Of a stretch of 64,000 nucleotides of DNA, positions 18,736 through 29,625 are shown piece by piece (the stretch's first letter is position 1; each line of letters opens with the position of its first letter). The stretch comes from Trichomonas tenax (Eukaryota; Parabasalia; Trichomonadida; Trichomonadidae): the NCBI GenBank assembly GCA_023091735.1, contig JALKBU010000020.1, positions 62,001 to 126,000 on the forward strand, written 5' to 3'. A program made the translations under genes and the position numbers. The notes beneath the pieces were generated by a model, which saw nothing but the letters and a program-made list of their open reading frames with translations, did not search any database and had not been told where the DNA came from.

Positions 18736-19543
18736 CATCGTCTAATGCCACTTCACTTTCACCAATTCTGACTATTCGCGTTATAAATCCGCGAATAGTA
18801 TACTACAGAATTCAAATATCATGAATCCAAATTATTCTGACAGATTGGGCTATTTGACAGTCACGTTTTTGATTTCTCACCGAAACTGTTTTTCATTTCG
18901 AAATATTGTTTAGATTTGTATTGTGTTTCTATTTATCGCGATTTTGGCCCCATTTGTAATAATACATTTCCGTCATTCTGACAAGACCGATTTTGGCATG
19001 TAAAGTCTGAAGTTTAAAACCTTTATTTCTGGAGTTTAGTAGTATACAGATTGTGATTTATCATGGGAGTCTAAAATTTTGTCCACTCATGATAAATCCC
19101 CAATCTGAGAATATCCATAATCAGAAGTGTTAACTCTCAAATTTGGTTTTTAGCGACCAAAATTGGCAAATTTAGCATTATCATTATGTAAATGTTATAA
19201 TAAACCATATTTTAAAAAGTGTATAAGGTTAAAAGTCACGTTTTTTCACAATTTATTTGACACTGTTTACATTAATAAAATAGTATATATGATGCTTATT
19301 ATTTTTCTATCGTTTTTATTTTTGAATACTTTATTTTTATTAATCATTAATTTCATCATATTCATTGGGAGGCTATGAGTATAAGTTGGTGTATCATATT
19401 AAAAACATGTTATATTGAAAAAAATCTTTATAAAGAAGATTTTGAATTCCTTCATGCCCTGTTTCTCATGGGTTCAATATTTTGTTTCAAATTAAATATA
19501 GATATATAAATACTGTATTAAGTTCATTATATATCATAACAAT
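18736..19543. other. AT-rich intergenic spacer
   Basis: Over 800 bp upstream of the highly expressed membrane protein gene. No gene was seen. Several TCACG and TGACA words occur, but no clear array. Confidence 0.4.
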
Positions 19544-19984
19544 TTATTGAGGCTTATGGATAGATGCAACGCGTTCGTATTCTGTTATTAAAGCTGGTAT
19601 TTCTTCGGTCAATATCTTATTTGTTTCACTTTGAATATTATCTATCTTATCTTGCAACTTGCTATAACTTTCTGGAGTAACAGAAGCTACTTGAATCATT
19701 GTTTTGATTAAGTTATTAATATATTCATAATCAGGTTCCTTCCCTAATAAAAGATCATTGATTTTATTCTCTAAATCCGCGTTTTTCGTCTCTAATTCAT
19801 CTATGTATTCTTTGTACAATGGATCTAGAGGGACTTTACCATCGATTTTTTGGAAGAATTTTTCATCACGAGCTTTACCATCATTAATAAGTCCATTCTG
19901 TTTCTCCAATTCGTTTCTTATGAATTTTGACATATATTCTTCTGTTTCTGTTTCAACGACATTAACTTCTGGTGCTATATCCAT
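19544..19984 (-). CDS. Small coiled-coil protein of unknown function
   Basis: 146 residues, acidic, mostly helical, with coiled-coil segments at about 60-85 and 110-140 and no recognised domain. The ATG at 19982-19984 is followed by a normal codon pattern. It is divergent from the next gene with only 63 bp between the two start codons, so the pair share one short bidirectional promoter. A small complex subunit is possible; nothing more specific can be supported. Confidence 0.65.
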   Translation of the reverse strand: MDIAPEVNVVETETEEYMSKFIRNELEKQNGLINDGKARDEKFFQKIDGKVPLDPLYKEYIDELETKNADLENKINDLLLGKEPDYEYINNLIKTMIQVASVTPESYSKLQDKIDNIQSETNKILTEEIPALITEYERVASIHKPQ

Positions 19985-20047
19985 TGATAACTTTATTTAT
20001 TAGGGTCTGTCTTGTATTAAAAGGGTTTATAAAAAAATCGAGTGTAA

Positions 20048-21475
20048 ATGGAACTCAGTTTATTAACCGATGACCAACTCGCACTCAGCTCAGGAATAAT
20101 TGGCAAATACCTATCTGATCCACTGGTCTTGACTGACTTTCAAACGAAAAATTCATCACTCGAGAATATTGTTGAATACAATCTCGCTTCAATAATGGCA
20201 AGAAAGGATTCAAGAAAGTGTGTACTCACTAAATCCGGCTCTGTTGATGAAATGAAATCATCGATTGATTTAACAAAGTTCTTAATACCAACTATTTCAC
20301 TAACTTTTATACAAAAGAACAAACCGGTAGCAGCTGAAGACAACAAACATTTAACAAAAGTTCGAATTAATGATTTCGTTGGTCGAGGAAAAACATCTTA
20401 TCGCATACGACCACAGCAATTAGCCATAGAAGATAGCGTGATTAGCAACACTGTCTTCAACAGAACACATTATCTACTCATGTTTGGTGCTCTTGGTTCA
20501 ATGATGAACGCCTCAGATGATGAAGGCGAGCCAGAAGAATTAACAGTAACAGGAACTAGATTTAACCCTCGCGGAAACAAACTTGATGCGCTTGCTGATG
20601 AAGATAATTGCACAGATTATGATTTAGTGACTATGGCTAAATATCCCGGAACTTACTCGAACTCAGAGCAAAATATAGTTATGAACCTTAGGTTGAAGTT
20701 TTTGCACAGTCTAACAGCTACTATTCGACAATTTTCAGAAATTAAATTGCAATATCCATTTAATTACAAGTCTAAACCTGCAGAATTTAGTTTTCATCCA
20801 TTCAACTACTCCGATTATGCAATCATTATTAATGTTTTAGTTGCATTCGCACATGAATCAACCGCTTTTCGCGATTTTGATTTGATTCAAGAAATACTTT
20901 CGACATTTACGGAATTTATCAGCCTTGGCATAAAGCATCCTAACTCACCAGTACATTTTGTCTGTGGAGAAATCATTCTCAGATTTATTTATATCACCCA
21001 TCTTTTTATATGTAACTTAGCCTCAGGAATGAGAGAAACGCCACATTCTTTGTTTGGTTTCTTGTCACTCATGCAAGTTGATGGTTTGGGCCCTTTCTTC
21101 ACAGAGATTGAAAATGAAGCTGCAGTACTGGCGCACCAAGTTGATATTGGCGGCCTCTATTGCTTTGAATTGAAGGAATACCTGTCTTTAGCAATTTGTG
21201 CATCAATGTCGAATTTTGCAGGTTTAATCACAATAGCATCAAATGTTCTTTCATCTGGTCATTGCACGAGAGAAGAAATTGCAAGTGCAAATTCACTGAC
21301 TGGAGATTTGTATGCTATTAAGATATCATTCGAAAAGCCTCAACAAGTTGTGATTAGATGCTCGAAATTTAGAAAAGTCGACACATTTCTTCCAATATTC
21401 CCGCTGTGGAACATGAGCGACAATGCTAACAAATATGCTTCCGACACCAATGAAATTGTATTCTTACCATGGTAA
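20048..21475 (+). CDS. Unrecognised 475-residue protein
   Basis: A 475-residue protein with no signal peptide. The first 200 residues are polar with an acidic patch around 150-155 (DDEGEPEE). The rest alternates hydrophobic helices (for example about 255-340) with loops. No catalytic motif, zinc site or repeat was recognised. The helical pattern of the second half could be an alpha solenoid, but this is not convincing. It shares a 63-bp promoter with the small coiled-coil gene to its left. Confidence 0.7.
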   Translation: MELSLLTDDQLALSSGIIGKYLSDPLVLTDFQTKNSSLENIVEYNLASIMARKDSRKCVLTKSGSVDEMKSSIDLTKFLIPTISLTFIQKNKPVAAEDNKHLTKVRINDFVGRGKTSYRIRPQQLAIEDSVISNTVFNRTHYLLMFGALGSMMNASDDEGEPEELTVTGTRFNPRGNKLDALADEDNCTDYDLVTMAKYPGTYSNSEQNIVMNLRLKFLHSLTATIRQFSEIKLQYPFNYKSKPAEFSFHPFNYSDYAIIINVLVAFAHESTAFRDFDLIQEILSTFTEFISLGIKHPNSPVHFVCGEIILRFIYITHLFICNLASGMRETPHSLFGFLSLMQVDGLGPFFTEIENEAAVLAHQVDIGGLYCFELKEYLSLAICASMSNFAGLITIASNVLSSGHCTREEIASANSLTGDLYAIKISFEKPQQVVIRCSKFRKVDTFLPIFPLWNMSDNANKYASDTNEIVFLPW

Positions 21476-21592
21476 TTGTATGTTTTATAACTTTTGTTTG
21501 TATTGTAAATATAGTCCTATCAAAAGCTTACTCTTCTATGTTCTCCAATTAGTTTGAATTCCTATGTTTAAGTAAAATAGAATTAAGGGGAA

Positions 21593-21770
21593 AAAAATAA
21601 CCTCGTTGAAAGTCGCGATTTTTTCTAGAACTAATACTTCTGGACAAGAAGGCGAACTATTCGTAGCGGATATCGGAATTATTTTCTGTGCTGCGTCTGT
21701 TTCAATTGTCAAACACATAGTATACCCTCTACTTCACTTAGATACTTTTAATATTACTTTCAAAATATGT
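21593..21770 (+). repeat. Left terminal inverted repeat of the transposon
   Basis: 178 bp whose reverse complement recurs without a visible difference at 22755-22932. Read inward it begins AAAAATAACCTCG. It contains a short open frame (leftward, ATG at 21718) whose copy in the other arm is identical, as expected for a duplicated end rather than a gene. Confidence 0.85.
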
Positions 21771-22754
21771 GTTTGATACTTAAATTTTAAAAATATGTAT
21801 ACATACGCTAGAGATTTAATTGTGTTCAATCATATATAGCATTAATATGATGCAATAATTTTAAATATTTAAAATATTCTTGAATAAGATGCACCAATAG
21901 CTTCCAAAAGACAGACGCATATATGTTATCGATACTTATGCCTCTTTTATGAATATAATCAACAATTTCAAAATGAATTTTGTAAAAAACATCGTTAAAC
22001 ATAATGTTTTCGGGTAAAAATATTATAATAATATATTAGAAATAAAATTATCGAAAACATTATTTGGCGGGAGAAAAATGACATAATTATTATTTATGTC
22101 TAACTTCACTACAAAGTAGCTGAAAACACCCTCAGTCACTACAAACTAACTGAAAACAAGCCTTTTGGAAGATGCTATTTTTGGACAATCATATGAAAAA
22201 AATTTGTTTTACCTATATTGTCATCTTAAAATTTTCTTATTTTCTAATTCGTTTTCAATTTTTATGGATTATTCAGTGATTTATCACAATTCTTAAATTG
22301 CAATTGCAAAGTATGTTATTTCTTGGTATGAAATATTGCAATAAATAAAAGGTGCGTTTATATTGTATTTAGAAATCGAATTCAATGAATATAATTATGA
22401 ACTTAAATATCAAATATCAACGTATTGTTGCATTATGTTTGTGATGCAATCTTATCAAGTCTCTTAATTCCGTTCTAAATTCAAGAATATTCTTCTTGTG
22501 CCAAATATATACGGAATTATTAAGCATTCATGCGACAAAATTAATAAGTGTCATCCACAGAGAAAAACCTTTAAACAGTTTTCTCCAATAATGGTACCTT
22601 ATATTCAAATATTGCAATTTTGAAAATTGCAATAAGTGCGTTTTTCCAGTGTTAATATTTCATTCGATTTACATCTATAATTGCTATCAAACAGTACATA
22701 AATATATCGACCAATAACATAAGAAATTGTTCAACAATATAATTTGCTAAAAAT

Positions 22755-22932
22755 ACATATTTTGAAAGTAATATTAAAAGTATCTAAGTGAAGTAGAGGG
22801 TATACTATGTGTTTGACAATTGAAACAGACGCAGCACAGAAAATAATTCCGATATCCGCTACGAATAGTTCGCCTTCTTGTCCAGAAGTATTAGTTCTAG
22901 AAAAAATCGCGACTTTCAACGAGGTTATTTTT
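22755..22932 (-). repeat. Right terminal inverted repeat of the transposon
   Basis: The inverted copy of 21593-21770. The match stops inward at a G/A difference after AAAATATGT and outward at the six terminal bases, where GGGGAA in the left end corresponds to GGCATC in the right end. Confidence 0.85.
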
Positions 22933-23209
22933 GATGCCTAGAATTAAAGTTAGTAATTTGAAGGATAATGATATGATATGTTGATGTAATATCGAATTAA
23001 AGCTATTGTTGTATTATTATATCTATTTGGAAGTGGCATTTTACTAAATTTTTGAACCAAAAATGCTGATTTAATAAAAATGAAAACAAAATAAGTTTTA
23101 TTAACTGAGCATCTAGACGAATTTCAATCCCTGAAAACTTTTAACAAGACAAATAGGAGATTTACATGTAGTAGATTAACAATTCATCGAAATATCAAGA
23201 TTTTATTTT

Positions 23210-23219
23210 TCATTTTTAG
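23210..23219 (+). promoter_or_regulatory. Initiator (Inr) of the MED20-like gene
   Basis: TCATTTTTAG with the predicted +1 A at 23212, 11 nt before the ATG. Confidence 0.5.
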
Positions 23220-23222
23220 AAA

Positions 23223-23798
23223 ATGGGTATCAGAGCTGTTGGCTTTTTGAAACCCGGGGATTATGGCGACGATGCATCGAAGAAACTCAACAAGTTCAGG
23301 GAGTACCTTTTCCAGCTTGGAGCTTTTGGTTTTGAAACCTGGACTTGCAAGATTTTTGCAAGAAAACAACTCGACTCATTAGTTCGTTTAATTCAATTCA
23401 ACGATACACCCGATCAAAATATACTCATTCAGAAAGACTTAACATTAGTTGGTGATGCCAATTTCCCCAACGTTTTATCGGATATTGGCTTAGTTTTCGA
23501 TAAAAAGACATTAGTTTTCAAGATTGACGGTTCAATGGCCCAATTAGGTGACTTTAAAGTTCGTTATGGCATTGCTATCGCTAAAGAAAAACAAGTTGGT
23601 ATTTTATTTGATATCGAATACCTTCCTGTAACAAAATTAGCAGTCAATCCTGAACTTATATTCTCTAGCGTATGTAAAACAATGGATCTTCAAATCAAAT
23701 TGTATATTCCACAATCTTCCCAAACAGAAGAATACTCATTTACTTGCCTCGGCCAGGACTACATGAAGGTGTTAGCTGATAATGATATTAACCAGTAA
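23223..23798 (+). CDS. MED20: Mediator complex subunit 20-like protein
   Basis: A 191-residue protein with the layout of MED20 (the TRF-proximal protein). It starts MGIRAVGF, has a strand-rich first half, and around residues 108-137 carries the family hallmark: a gDF-x-VR-x-G strand (LGDFKVRYG) followed by a GILFDIEYLP strand. In other eukaryotes MED20 sits in the Mediator head with MED8 and MED18 and links activators to RNA polymerase II. Length fits the usual 180-230 residues. The start is fixed by the Inr 11 nt upstream. The assignment rests on pattern recognition. Confidence 0.65.
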   Translation: MGIRAVGFLKPGDYGDDASKKLNKFREYLFQLGAFGFETWTCKIFARKQLDSLVRLIQFNDTPDQNILIQKDLTLVGDANFPNVLSDIGLVFDKKTLVFKIDGSMAQLGDFKVRYGIAIAKEKQVGILFDIEYLPVTKLAVNPELIFSSVCKTMDLQIKLYIPQSSQTEEYSFTCLGQDYMKVLADNDINQ

Positions 23799-23982
23799 TT
23801 TATATTTATTTCTTTTTGCAATAAAATATATATTTTTTAATTCACAACAGATCTTAAAATACCGAATAAATATATGCTAATTTATGAAAGTGCTTCAAAC
23901 ATTGAATCTTTGTCCCTATAAGATGATTAGTTAAAATATTTTCGAAAAATATCAAAATGAACATAAAAACATTTAATATATT

Positions 23983-24318
23983 TTAACACTGGAGATGTGT
24001 AGAATGTTCTAAGATGCATTGGCGAAGAGCAGCTTCGATTTCGCGAATCTTATCATCGAACTTTTCAATAAAACTATCAACGTTTTGTTTTTGTTTCTTG
24101 ATTTCTTCTAGCTCGCACTTTTTAACATAACCAATCGATGAAACTTCTTTCTTAGCAATTTCTTTGTCTATTTCTTCTGCTTTAACAAAAAATTCTTTGA
24201 TTTCTTCTCTAATTTTTGCGTTGTTATTAGCAGATGACTCAGCAATTAATTGCAGCGCTGTACCAAAGTGCTGATTCATCTCACGAACAAGCTGACTCTT
24301 ATCAATATCGTCGCTCAT
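23983..24318 (-). CDS. Small coiled-coil protein of unknown function
   Basis: 111 residues starting MSDDIDKSQL, helical throughout, with a strong coiled coil at about 45-95. An open frame extends four codons further upstream but has no ATG there, so 24318 is the start. Its size and form would suit a small subunit of a larger complex such as Mediator, kinesin or a tether, but no family was recognised. It is convergent with the MED20-like gene. Confidence 0.6.
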   Translation of the reverse strand: MSDDIDKSQLVREMNQHFGTALQLIAESSANNNAKIREEIKEFFVKAEEIDKEIAKKEVSSIGYVKKCELEEIKKQKQNVDSFIEKFDDKIREIEAALRQCILEHSTHLQC

Positions 24319-25397
24319 TTTAGATGTCAAAACCCCTTAAAACATTCAATTTTCACCTTTTTGCATATTTAGAATCTGCATATCATTTATGTCCTAAATA
24401 ACATCAAATATCTTTATTGAAAGAATGTGTTCGATATATATCTTTTATAATAATCTGATTGATATATTGCTGTATACTCTTCAGTATAGCATTATATGCA
24501 TATGTTCAATTTATATTTTTAATATCAAACTTCAATTCGATTTTTTTTGATCTTCTTCAATATCTTGATGATATTCATATCCAATTGCTTTCAAACCAGC
24601 AGACATTCATATTAGGATGGATTAGTAGCAAGGATTTCTCTTGGTTACTATAATTACACACTATTTATCATTTTTCTTATTTTACTACAAAATAATCAAA
24701 TCCATGCATTATTTCATTGATGCTCATATTTAAAATGTATAGTATACTAAATACACATCTATAAAATAGTATATTCTCCTATATAAACGAATTTATTTCC
24801 ACAATTAACATACATTTTTACAGTTTTCGAAATGTTAGACTTATAATTTCATTAAGCAGTAGCATCTGTCTTAATATATAATGCGAAAATAATTTTAATA
24901 CATATAAATAAAAATAATGTCCGATTTAGAACTTGATATATAGATTTAAACAAAGATGATTTGACCAATCAATGAAGACAATGAATAAACTGATAGCCAT
25001 CCTATGAATTGGTTCTTAAACCCGTTTCAAAGAGTTCAATTAACAATAAGGAACGTGACAAATGAAGTTGCTCAAGAATAATTTTGCTGAATGCATTGAG
25101 GCTGCCCATGGGACACTGTGATACAAGAGGCGTGATCCAAATAGATAATAGGTTTATCCATAAATTCAGGAAAAATCGATAAAATAAACTACTCAATTAT
25201 TTAAAACAGATAAGAATCCAATTATCACACCAGTTATAGTATTTACAAAATCCGAAAATTTACCCAAAAATAGGGAGATCTCCATATGGTTTTCTTTTTC
25301 TTTGATGATTCACTGCCATTCTTTATGCAGACCCTAATAAACGCGTTAAAATAGCAAAATTTGATTAGCTCCATTTTTGTCATATTCCTGACAGGCA
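24319..25397. other. AT-rich intergenic region with weak coding-like debris
   Basis: About 1080 bp. Most is AT-rich. Around 25000-25200 the base composition is more coding-like, and a 64-codon leftward frame is open without an ATG at its head. This may be a decayed gene fragment; no family was recognised. Confidence 0.3.
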
Positions 25398-28300
25398 ATG
25401 TACCCTCACGTGTCGAATGGAGAGAAATCCCCCTATACAATTTTGTTGGAAGTCAGGAAAGCCATTGATACGGACGACATCAACATTATACAAGACGCGG
25501 GAAATGATTTACTCGATTATTATTTAAATAAACTCAGCCAACTCAAAAATCGTTCTTCAAACAATAGTATTATTCTTGGCCAGGCTCCAACATTTTTACG
25601 TTCGATAAATGGAATTGTTAAATCGCAAGTTTATCCTCAAATCGCACAAACAAACGAAAGATTCGAATACAGCATCCACAAGATATGCTCAATTATACTT
25701 TCACAACATAGAGTCGATAATACGATGGAAACATACAAAAGGATTATAAAATTAATGACTTATATCTTAACAGAAAAAAATGTATCGAAATGGGGGTTTC
25801 TGATTAAAAATTACTTAATGAGGGACATCAGAGAAAACCCGAGTGAAAAACTTAATCCAAATTTTAAAATTAAATTTTTCACTTTATTAGAATACTTGGC
25901 CAAGAAAAAAGACAGTTTAATTCAGTTTTGGTGGGTAATTATTGTCAATTCATTACTTCCAATCGTTATTCAAGCAGATGTCATCGTAGAAGCACAAACC
26001 AGTATCGAACTCCCGAAATTTATTATTTTAGATGATTTTAGAACAGCTGTCAACAAATTTATTACTACGCCAGCAGTTATTACAGCAATTGAAAGCGTAC
26101 TCGAACTTTATAATTCACATCCATCTTTATCTTTTATTTTCTACAATACTTTTATAGTTTTAACAGAATTCTACTTCAACTCACCACCAAAATTTGATTT
26201 CACAAATGGAATCCTTGCTTTCAATGATATTTTCGACAATTTCATGGATAAAAAATTAATCTCAATCGATGAATTCCTCCAAAGCATTTCACACGAAAGA
26301 GTGAATGTTGTCGTAGAATTTGTTGCCCTTAGTGCACGCCTTATGTCCAATCTCTGCATTAAAATGTATCAAAGAAAAGTTTTTGATGAAACGATCGAAA
26401 CAAATATGAACTTATGCAGAAGAAGATGGCAGGCACTCATAAAGGATGGACAGAATCGCGAGTTTGTCATATGCATTATGAATCAAATCGATTATTCAAA
26501 GTTGGAATATATTTACGCGATTGTTTTCTTCCTATTAATATTTGATTTCAAGATTACAGATCTAAAGTTTTGGAAGTGGTTCGGTGTCAAACCAGAATTC
26601 TACACAGATAAAATTATTATGATGTTTCGAAAATTAATTGCAATTTTTGGTGTTGCTTTCTCTCCTGTATTCTTAGGTCTTAATAGGGAAGATATCGAAA
26701 ACTTTTGTAATAGAGTCAAATCAAGAAATGCACGTAATAATTCAGGTCAAGTTGGTGAAAAAGCAGAAAAACCTCTTAACGAAATGTTTGTCAGTCTATT
26801 CACAAATGCTAATGAAATTGAAGAACGCATCATTCCAGATCCACAGTTTTATGCGGAATTTAACGCACAAATCGATAAAACGAAATATTATATTCCTCCA
26901 ATTTATTGTGAAGGCTGGGATCTTACGCTTTCAAAGAAGTTCTTGTATGGGTTCATATTCAATTCCCCATTTATTCCAGAATTATTCAACTCATTCCTCA
27001 CTTATCTTTCTTATTGTGCTCAAATTATTCCTCTTTCTTTGCATACGAAGGCTACAGCAATTTCCGAGTCATTTTTCAACGCTGCTCTTCCAGCGCTTAT
27101 CGATTTCAAATATAACACAGATGCATTACATTCTATTGCGATGTCTGCAAGGCATATGTACAGAATCAACGCCCGCGACCTCGATGAAGATATAGCTGAG
27201 CAATGGATCACAATGATCATCAGATATTTGTGTTTGAAAGATGTTTCATTTGTTAATTTCACGATTCCTATTGCTGTCGAAGCATTTCTCAATCTTGGTC
27301 CAAGAGGCAATATTCTTGCATTCTTTATCCTTAATCATCTTCAATCCAGAAATATTTCGATTCCTCTTCCAATCAAATATTCTTTCATGCTTTCAGCCCT
27401 TGGAATATTCAACCATCCTATACAAGTTAAGTTCCCGCGCAAGATGGAAGAAAACAGAGTTTCCTTTGATGCATCGAAAGAAAATAAGGATTTATTCGAA
27501 GGAGTCTGGAACCAAAGCCGCAGTGACTCATCAGCACTCATCAACAAGATCCTTGTTATGACATTTGTTGAACCAGGTGTTAAAAGCATGAAGAACGATG
27601 ATGTTAGATTCGATCTTTTGTTCAACACTTTCTTCTCTGTCGTTCTTGAATTTGTCCTTGCAGCTGAACCAATGTATGACATGGATGAAGTTGTTAAAGA
27701 CCTGACAGATGAGTTTTGCATTGATAAGATCGAGAAAGGAAACATAATGGAACTTTGCTATCTTACTAACTACATCACACAAATCGAAGAGAAGTTTGAA
27801 GGATTCACAGCAAGATTCTGCAAACTTGTTATATTTGCATCGCTTAACACGAGCAAGATATGGCAGGTTATAATGATTATCGTTCTTGTTGCAAAAGTCG
27901 TCAGAAACTACACAACATCACATAAGCACACTGACCAACAGAAGAAGACAGTTTTCACCAAATTCAGGAAGGCTGTGAAGCAAGCAGCAAAGAGAGTCGA
28001 AAGTGAAGAGCACCGCAACTTGATTATTTCTGCTGCGTTATATGGTGCAGCATTCAACGAAAAGATTCCACCTCCAGCTGCAGGAACTGAATACGACACT
28101 TTTACAATCCGTCCAGAGAAGTCTTTAGTCGGTATTTCGAATCTCCAAGATGAAAGATTTGATTATACATTCAGGAATCATTCTATCTACTGTAAGTACA
28201 CAGTTGATTCTGTCTCACGCTTACCAAAAAAGGAAGAATTCCCTTTGCCAGAGGTCTCCAATGAGGACGAAATCGTAAGGGAAAATGTCGATCTCGGAAG

Positions 28301-29327
28301 TATTCTTTCCAAATATACCACATGCACGAAACAAGATGTTTCACAATTTAAGGTCCAAGTTGAACCGAAGAATGCAGACAATGTTCAAGTTGAAGGTTTC
28401 AAGACGATTAAACCACGTGTCAGTAAAGTTGCCGTTCCAAAGCGTCGTGTCAAAGCCAAAAGCCCTGCACCAGTTGAAATTGTTCCACAAACACCAACAA
28501 TGACGCACACATCATCAAATCTCGGTTCAAACATGAATCTTGCAGAGATCGAAGCGACAACTCCTCCAGAAATCGATCTTTTAATGGTCAACGGAATCAA
28601 ATCACGAACTTTCTTCTCGTTCATGAAGCATCTTTGCATTGGCGGAATGAATTACACAGCTGCAACGAAGACAAATGTCAGATATGCAGTACCAGTTTTC
28701 AATCTTTCGCCACGCGAAATCCACAAGATTGGTATCATTTATGTGAGAAACAACCAGATGTCACAGGAAGAGATTCTTTCTAACACATCTGAGAATTCAT
28801 CCGAAGCCTTCAACTCATTCCTTAATGCACTTGGAACAGTTGTCGATCTCAACACACACAAATACTACAATGCAAAACTTGAAGGCAACGATAAGTTCCC
28901 ATACTCACTCTACTATGATGATAACCAGTACGAAGTGATGTTCCATGTTTCAACACTTCTTCCAAACAACGAGAACGATCCACAAAGAATCTTGAAGAAG
29001 AAACACATCGGTAATGATAACGTTCACATTGTTTGGTGCGAGAATCCTATTGGCTATGATACAAATATTATCACATCTCAGTTTAATGATATCCACATTA
29101 TCATACAGCCATATATTGAGAAACTATTTAGAGTCCGTATAAAGAGGAAACAAGGCCTGAATGATCTCGGACCCCTTCCTGATGAAACTGTTATTCCAGA
29201 CTACGCATTAGCTCCACTTGTAAGAGAAGCAGCCATTATACTCGATAGGTACACAAGAGAAGATGTCGACAGCCTTCCATGTGAGCAGTTCGAAAACTTG
29301 TTTGAACCAATTTCACAGAATTTTTAA
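25398..29327 (+). CDS. Tuberin/RalGAP-type Rap/Ran-GAP domain protein
   Basis: A 1309-residue protein. Residues 1-1080 form a long helical solenoid without recognised motifs. Residues about 1095-1275 are a Rap/RanGAP domain: IGIIYVRNNQMSQEEIL, then LGTVVDL, YYDD-x-YEVMFHVSTLLP, KKKHIGNDNVHIVW (1201-1214) and IITSQFNDIHIIIQP. In this family the Asn of HIGND (Asn1206 here) is the catalytic Asn thumb that replaces an arginine finger, so GTPase activation toward a Rheb-, Ral- or Rap-like GTPase is expected. A long N-terminal solenoid with a C-terminal GAP is the layout of tuberin and RalGAP alpha. The start ATG lies 16 nt after an Inr-like TCATATTCC. Confidence 0.88.
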   Translation: MYPHVSNGEKSPYTILLEVRKAIDTDDINIIQDAGNDLLDYYLNKLSQLKNRSSNNSIILGQAPTFLRSINGIVKSQVYPQIAQTNERFEYSIHKICSIILSQHRVDNTMETYKRIIKLMTYILTEKNVSKWGFLIKNYLMRDIRENPSEKLNPNFKIKFFTLLEYLAKKKDSLIQFWWVIIVNSLLPIVIQADVIVEAQTSIELPKFIILDDFRTAVNKFITTPAVITAIESVLELYNSHPSLSFIFYNTFIVLTEFYFNSPPKFDFTNGILAFNDIFDNFMDKKLISIDEFLQSISHERVNVVVEFVALSARLMSNLCIKMYQRKVFDETIETNMNLCRRRWQALIKDGQNREFVICIMNQIDYSKLEYIYAIVFFLLIFDFKITDLKFWKWFGVKPEFYTDKIIMMFRKLIAIFGVAFSPVFLGLNREDIENFCNRVKSRNARNNSGQVGEKAEKPLNEMFVSLFTNANEIEERIIPDPQFYAEFNAQIDKTKYYIPPIYCEGWDLTLSKKFLYGFIFNSPFIPELFNSFLTYLSYCAQIIPLSLHTKATAISESFFNAALPALIDFKYNTDALHSIAMSARHMYRINARDLDEDIAEQWITMIIRYLCLKDVSFVNFTIPIAVEAFLNLGPRGNILAFFILNHLQSRNISIPLPIKYSFMLSALGIFNHPIQVKFPRKMEENRVSFDASKENKDLFEGVWNQSRSDSSALINKILVMTFVEPGVKSMKNDDVRFDLLFNTFFSVVLEFVLAAEPMYDMDEVVKDLTDEFCIDKIEKGNIMELCYLTNYITQIEEKFEGFTARFCKLVIFASLNTSKIWQVIMIIVLVAKVVRNYTTSHKHTDQQKKTVFTKFRKAVKQAAKRVESEEHRNLIISAALYGAAFNEKIPPPAAGTEYDTFTIRPEKSLVGISNLQDERFDYTFRNHSIYCKYTVDSVSRLPKKEEFPLPEVSNEDEIVRENVDLGSILSKYTTCTKQDVSQFKVQVEPKNADNVQVEGFKTIKPRVSKVAVPKRRVKAKSPAPVEIVPQTPTMTHTSSNLGSNMNLAEIEATTPPEIDLLMVNGIKSRTFFSFMKHLCIGGMNYTAATKTNVRYAVPVFNLSPREIHKIGIIYVRNNQMSQEEILSNTSENSSEAFNSFLNALGTVVDLNTHKYYNAKLEGNDKFPYSLYYDDNQYEVMFHVSTLLPNNENDPQRILKKKHIGNDNVHIVWCENPIGYDTNIITSQFNDIHIIIQPYIEKLFRVRIKRKQGLNDLGPLPDETVIPDYALAPLVREAAIILDRYTREDVDSLPCEQFENLFEPISQNF

Positions 29328-29600
29328 TTTCTTATCTTTTTATATTTTAGTTGTTTTGTTTGTTAAAGTTATATACTCTAATGAAAAATTTCCACATTTT
29401 TTTTAAATTTTAATTACATTGTTGCATTTTTTTTCTTTTCTTTTTTTTTGTTCGTTTATTTTGATTTTATATACCCTATATTTCATAGTTTTCGAAAGGT
29501 TTCATATACAGTATCCAATAACCTTATTAACTCAATAAAAATCGAAATATTAGAGATAGATCCGCAAGAGGGACATTTGTAAGAAATCATCGTCAAATAA

Positions 29601-29610
29601 TCATTTTTTG
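29601..29610 (+). promoter_or_regulatory. Initiator (Inr) upstream of the surface protein gene
   Basis: TCATTTTTTG with the predicted +1 A at 29603. The frame of the surface protein opens just downstream, but its first possible start at 29626 is TTG instead of ATG. Confidence 0.5.
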
Positions 29611-29625
29611 TAGTAACAGAGGATT

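Larger units (their letters stand above)
21587..22938. mobile_element. Non-autonomous DNA transposon, probably Mutator-like (MULE)
   Basis: A 1352-bp element bounded by the 9-bp direct repeat TAGAATTAA at 21578-21586 and 22939-22947, read as the target-site duplication. The termini begin GG and become identical from the seventh base, giving 178-bp inverted repeats (21593-21770 and 22755-22932). Long inverted ends with 9-bp duplications are the signature of Mutator-like elements, a superfamily known in trichomonads. The 984-bp interior is very AT-rich and has no transposase frame, so movement would need a transposase supplied elsewhere. The interior also has a direct repeat around CACTACAAA (near 22105-22160) and a perfect palindrome at 22611-22633. 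The identical ends argue for recent insertion. Confidence 0.8.

Noticed and set aside
19163..19378. 71-codon frame with a hydrophobic tail
   Set aside because: It has no ATG at its head, and AT-rich DNA gives such Phe/Leu/Ile runs by chance.
21536..22919. Two short frames in the transposon ends that look like a small duplicated gene
   Set aside because: They exist only because the 178-bp arm is present twice; there is no sign of selection on the frame.
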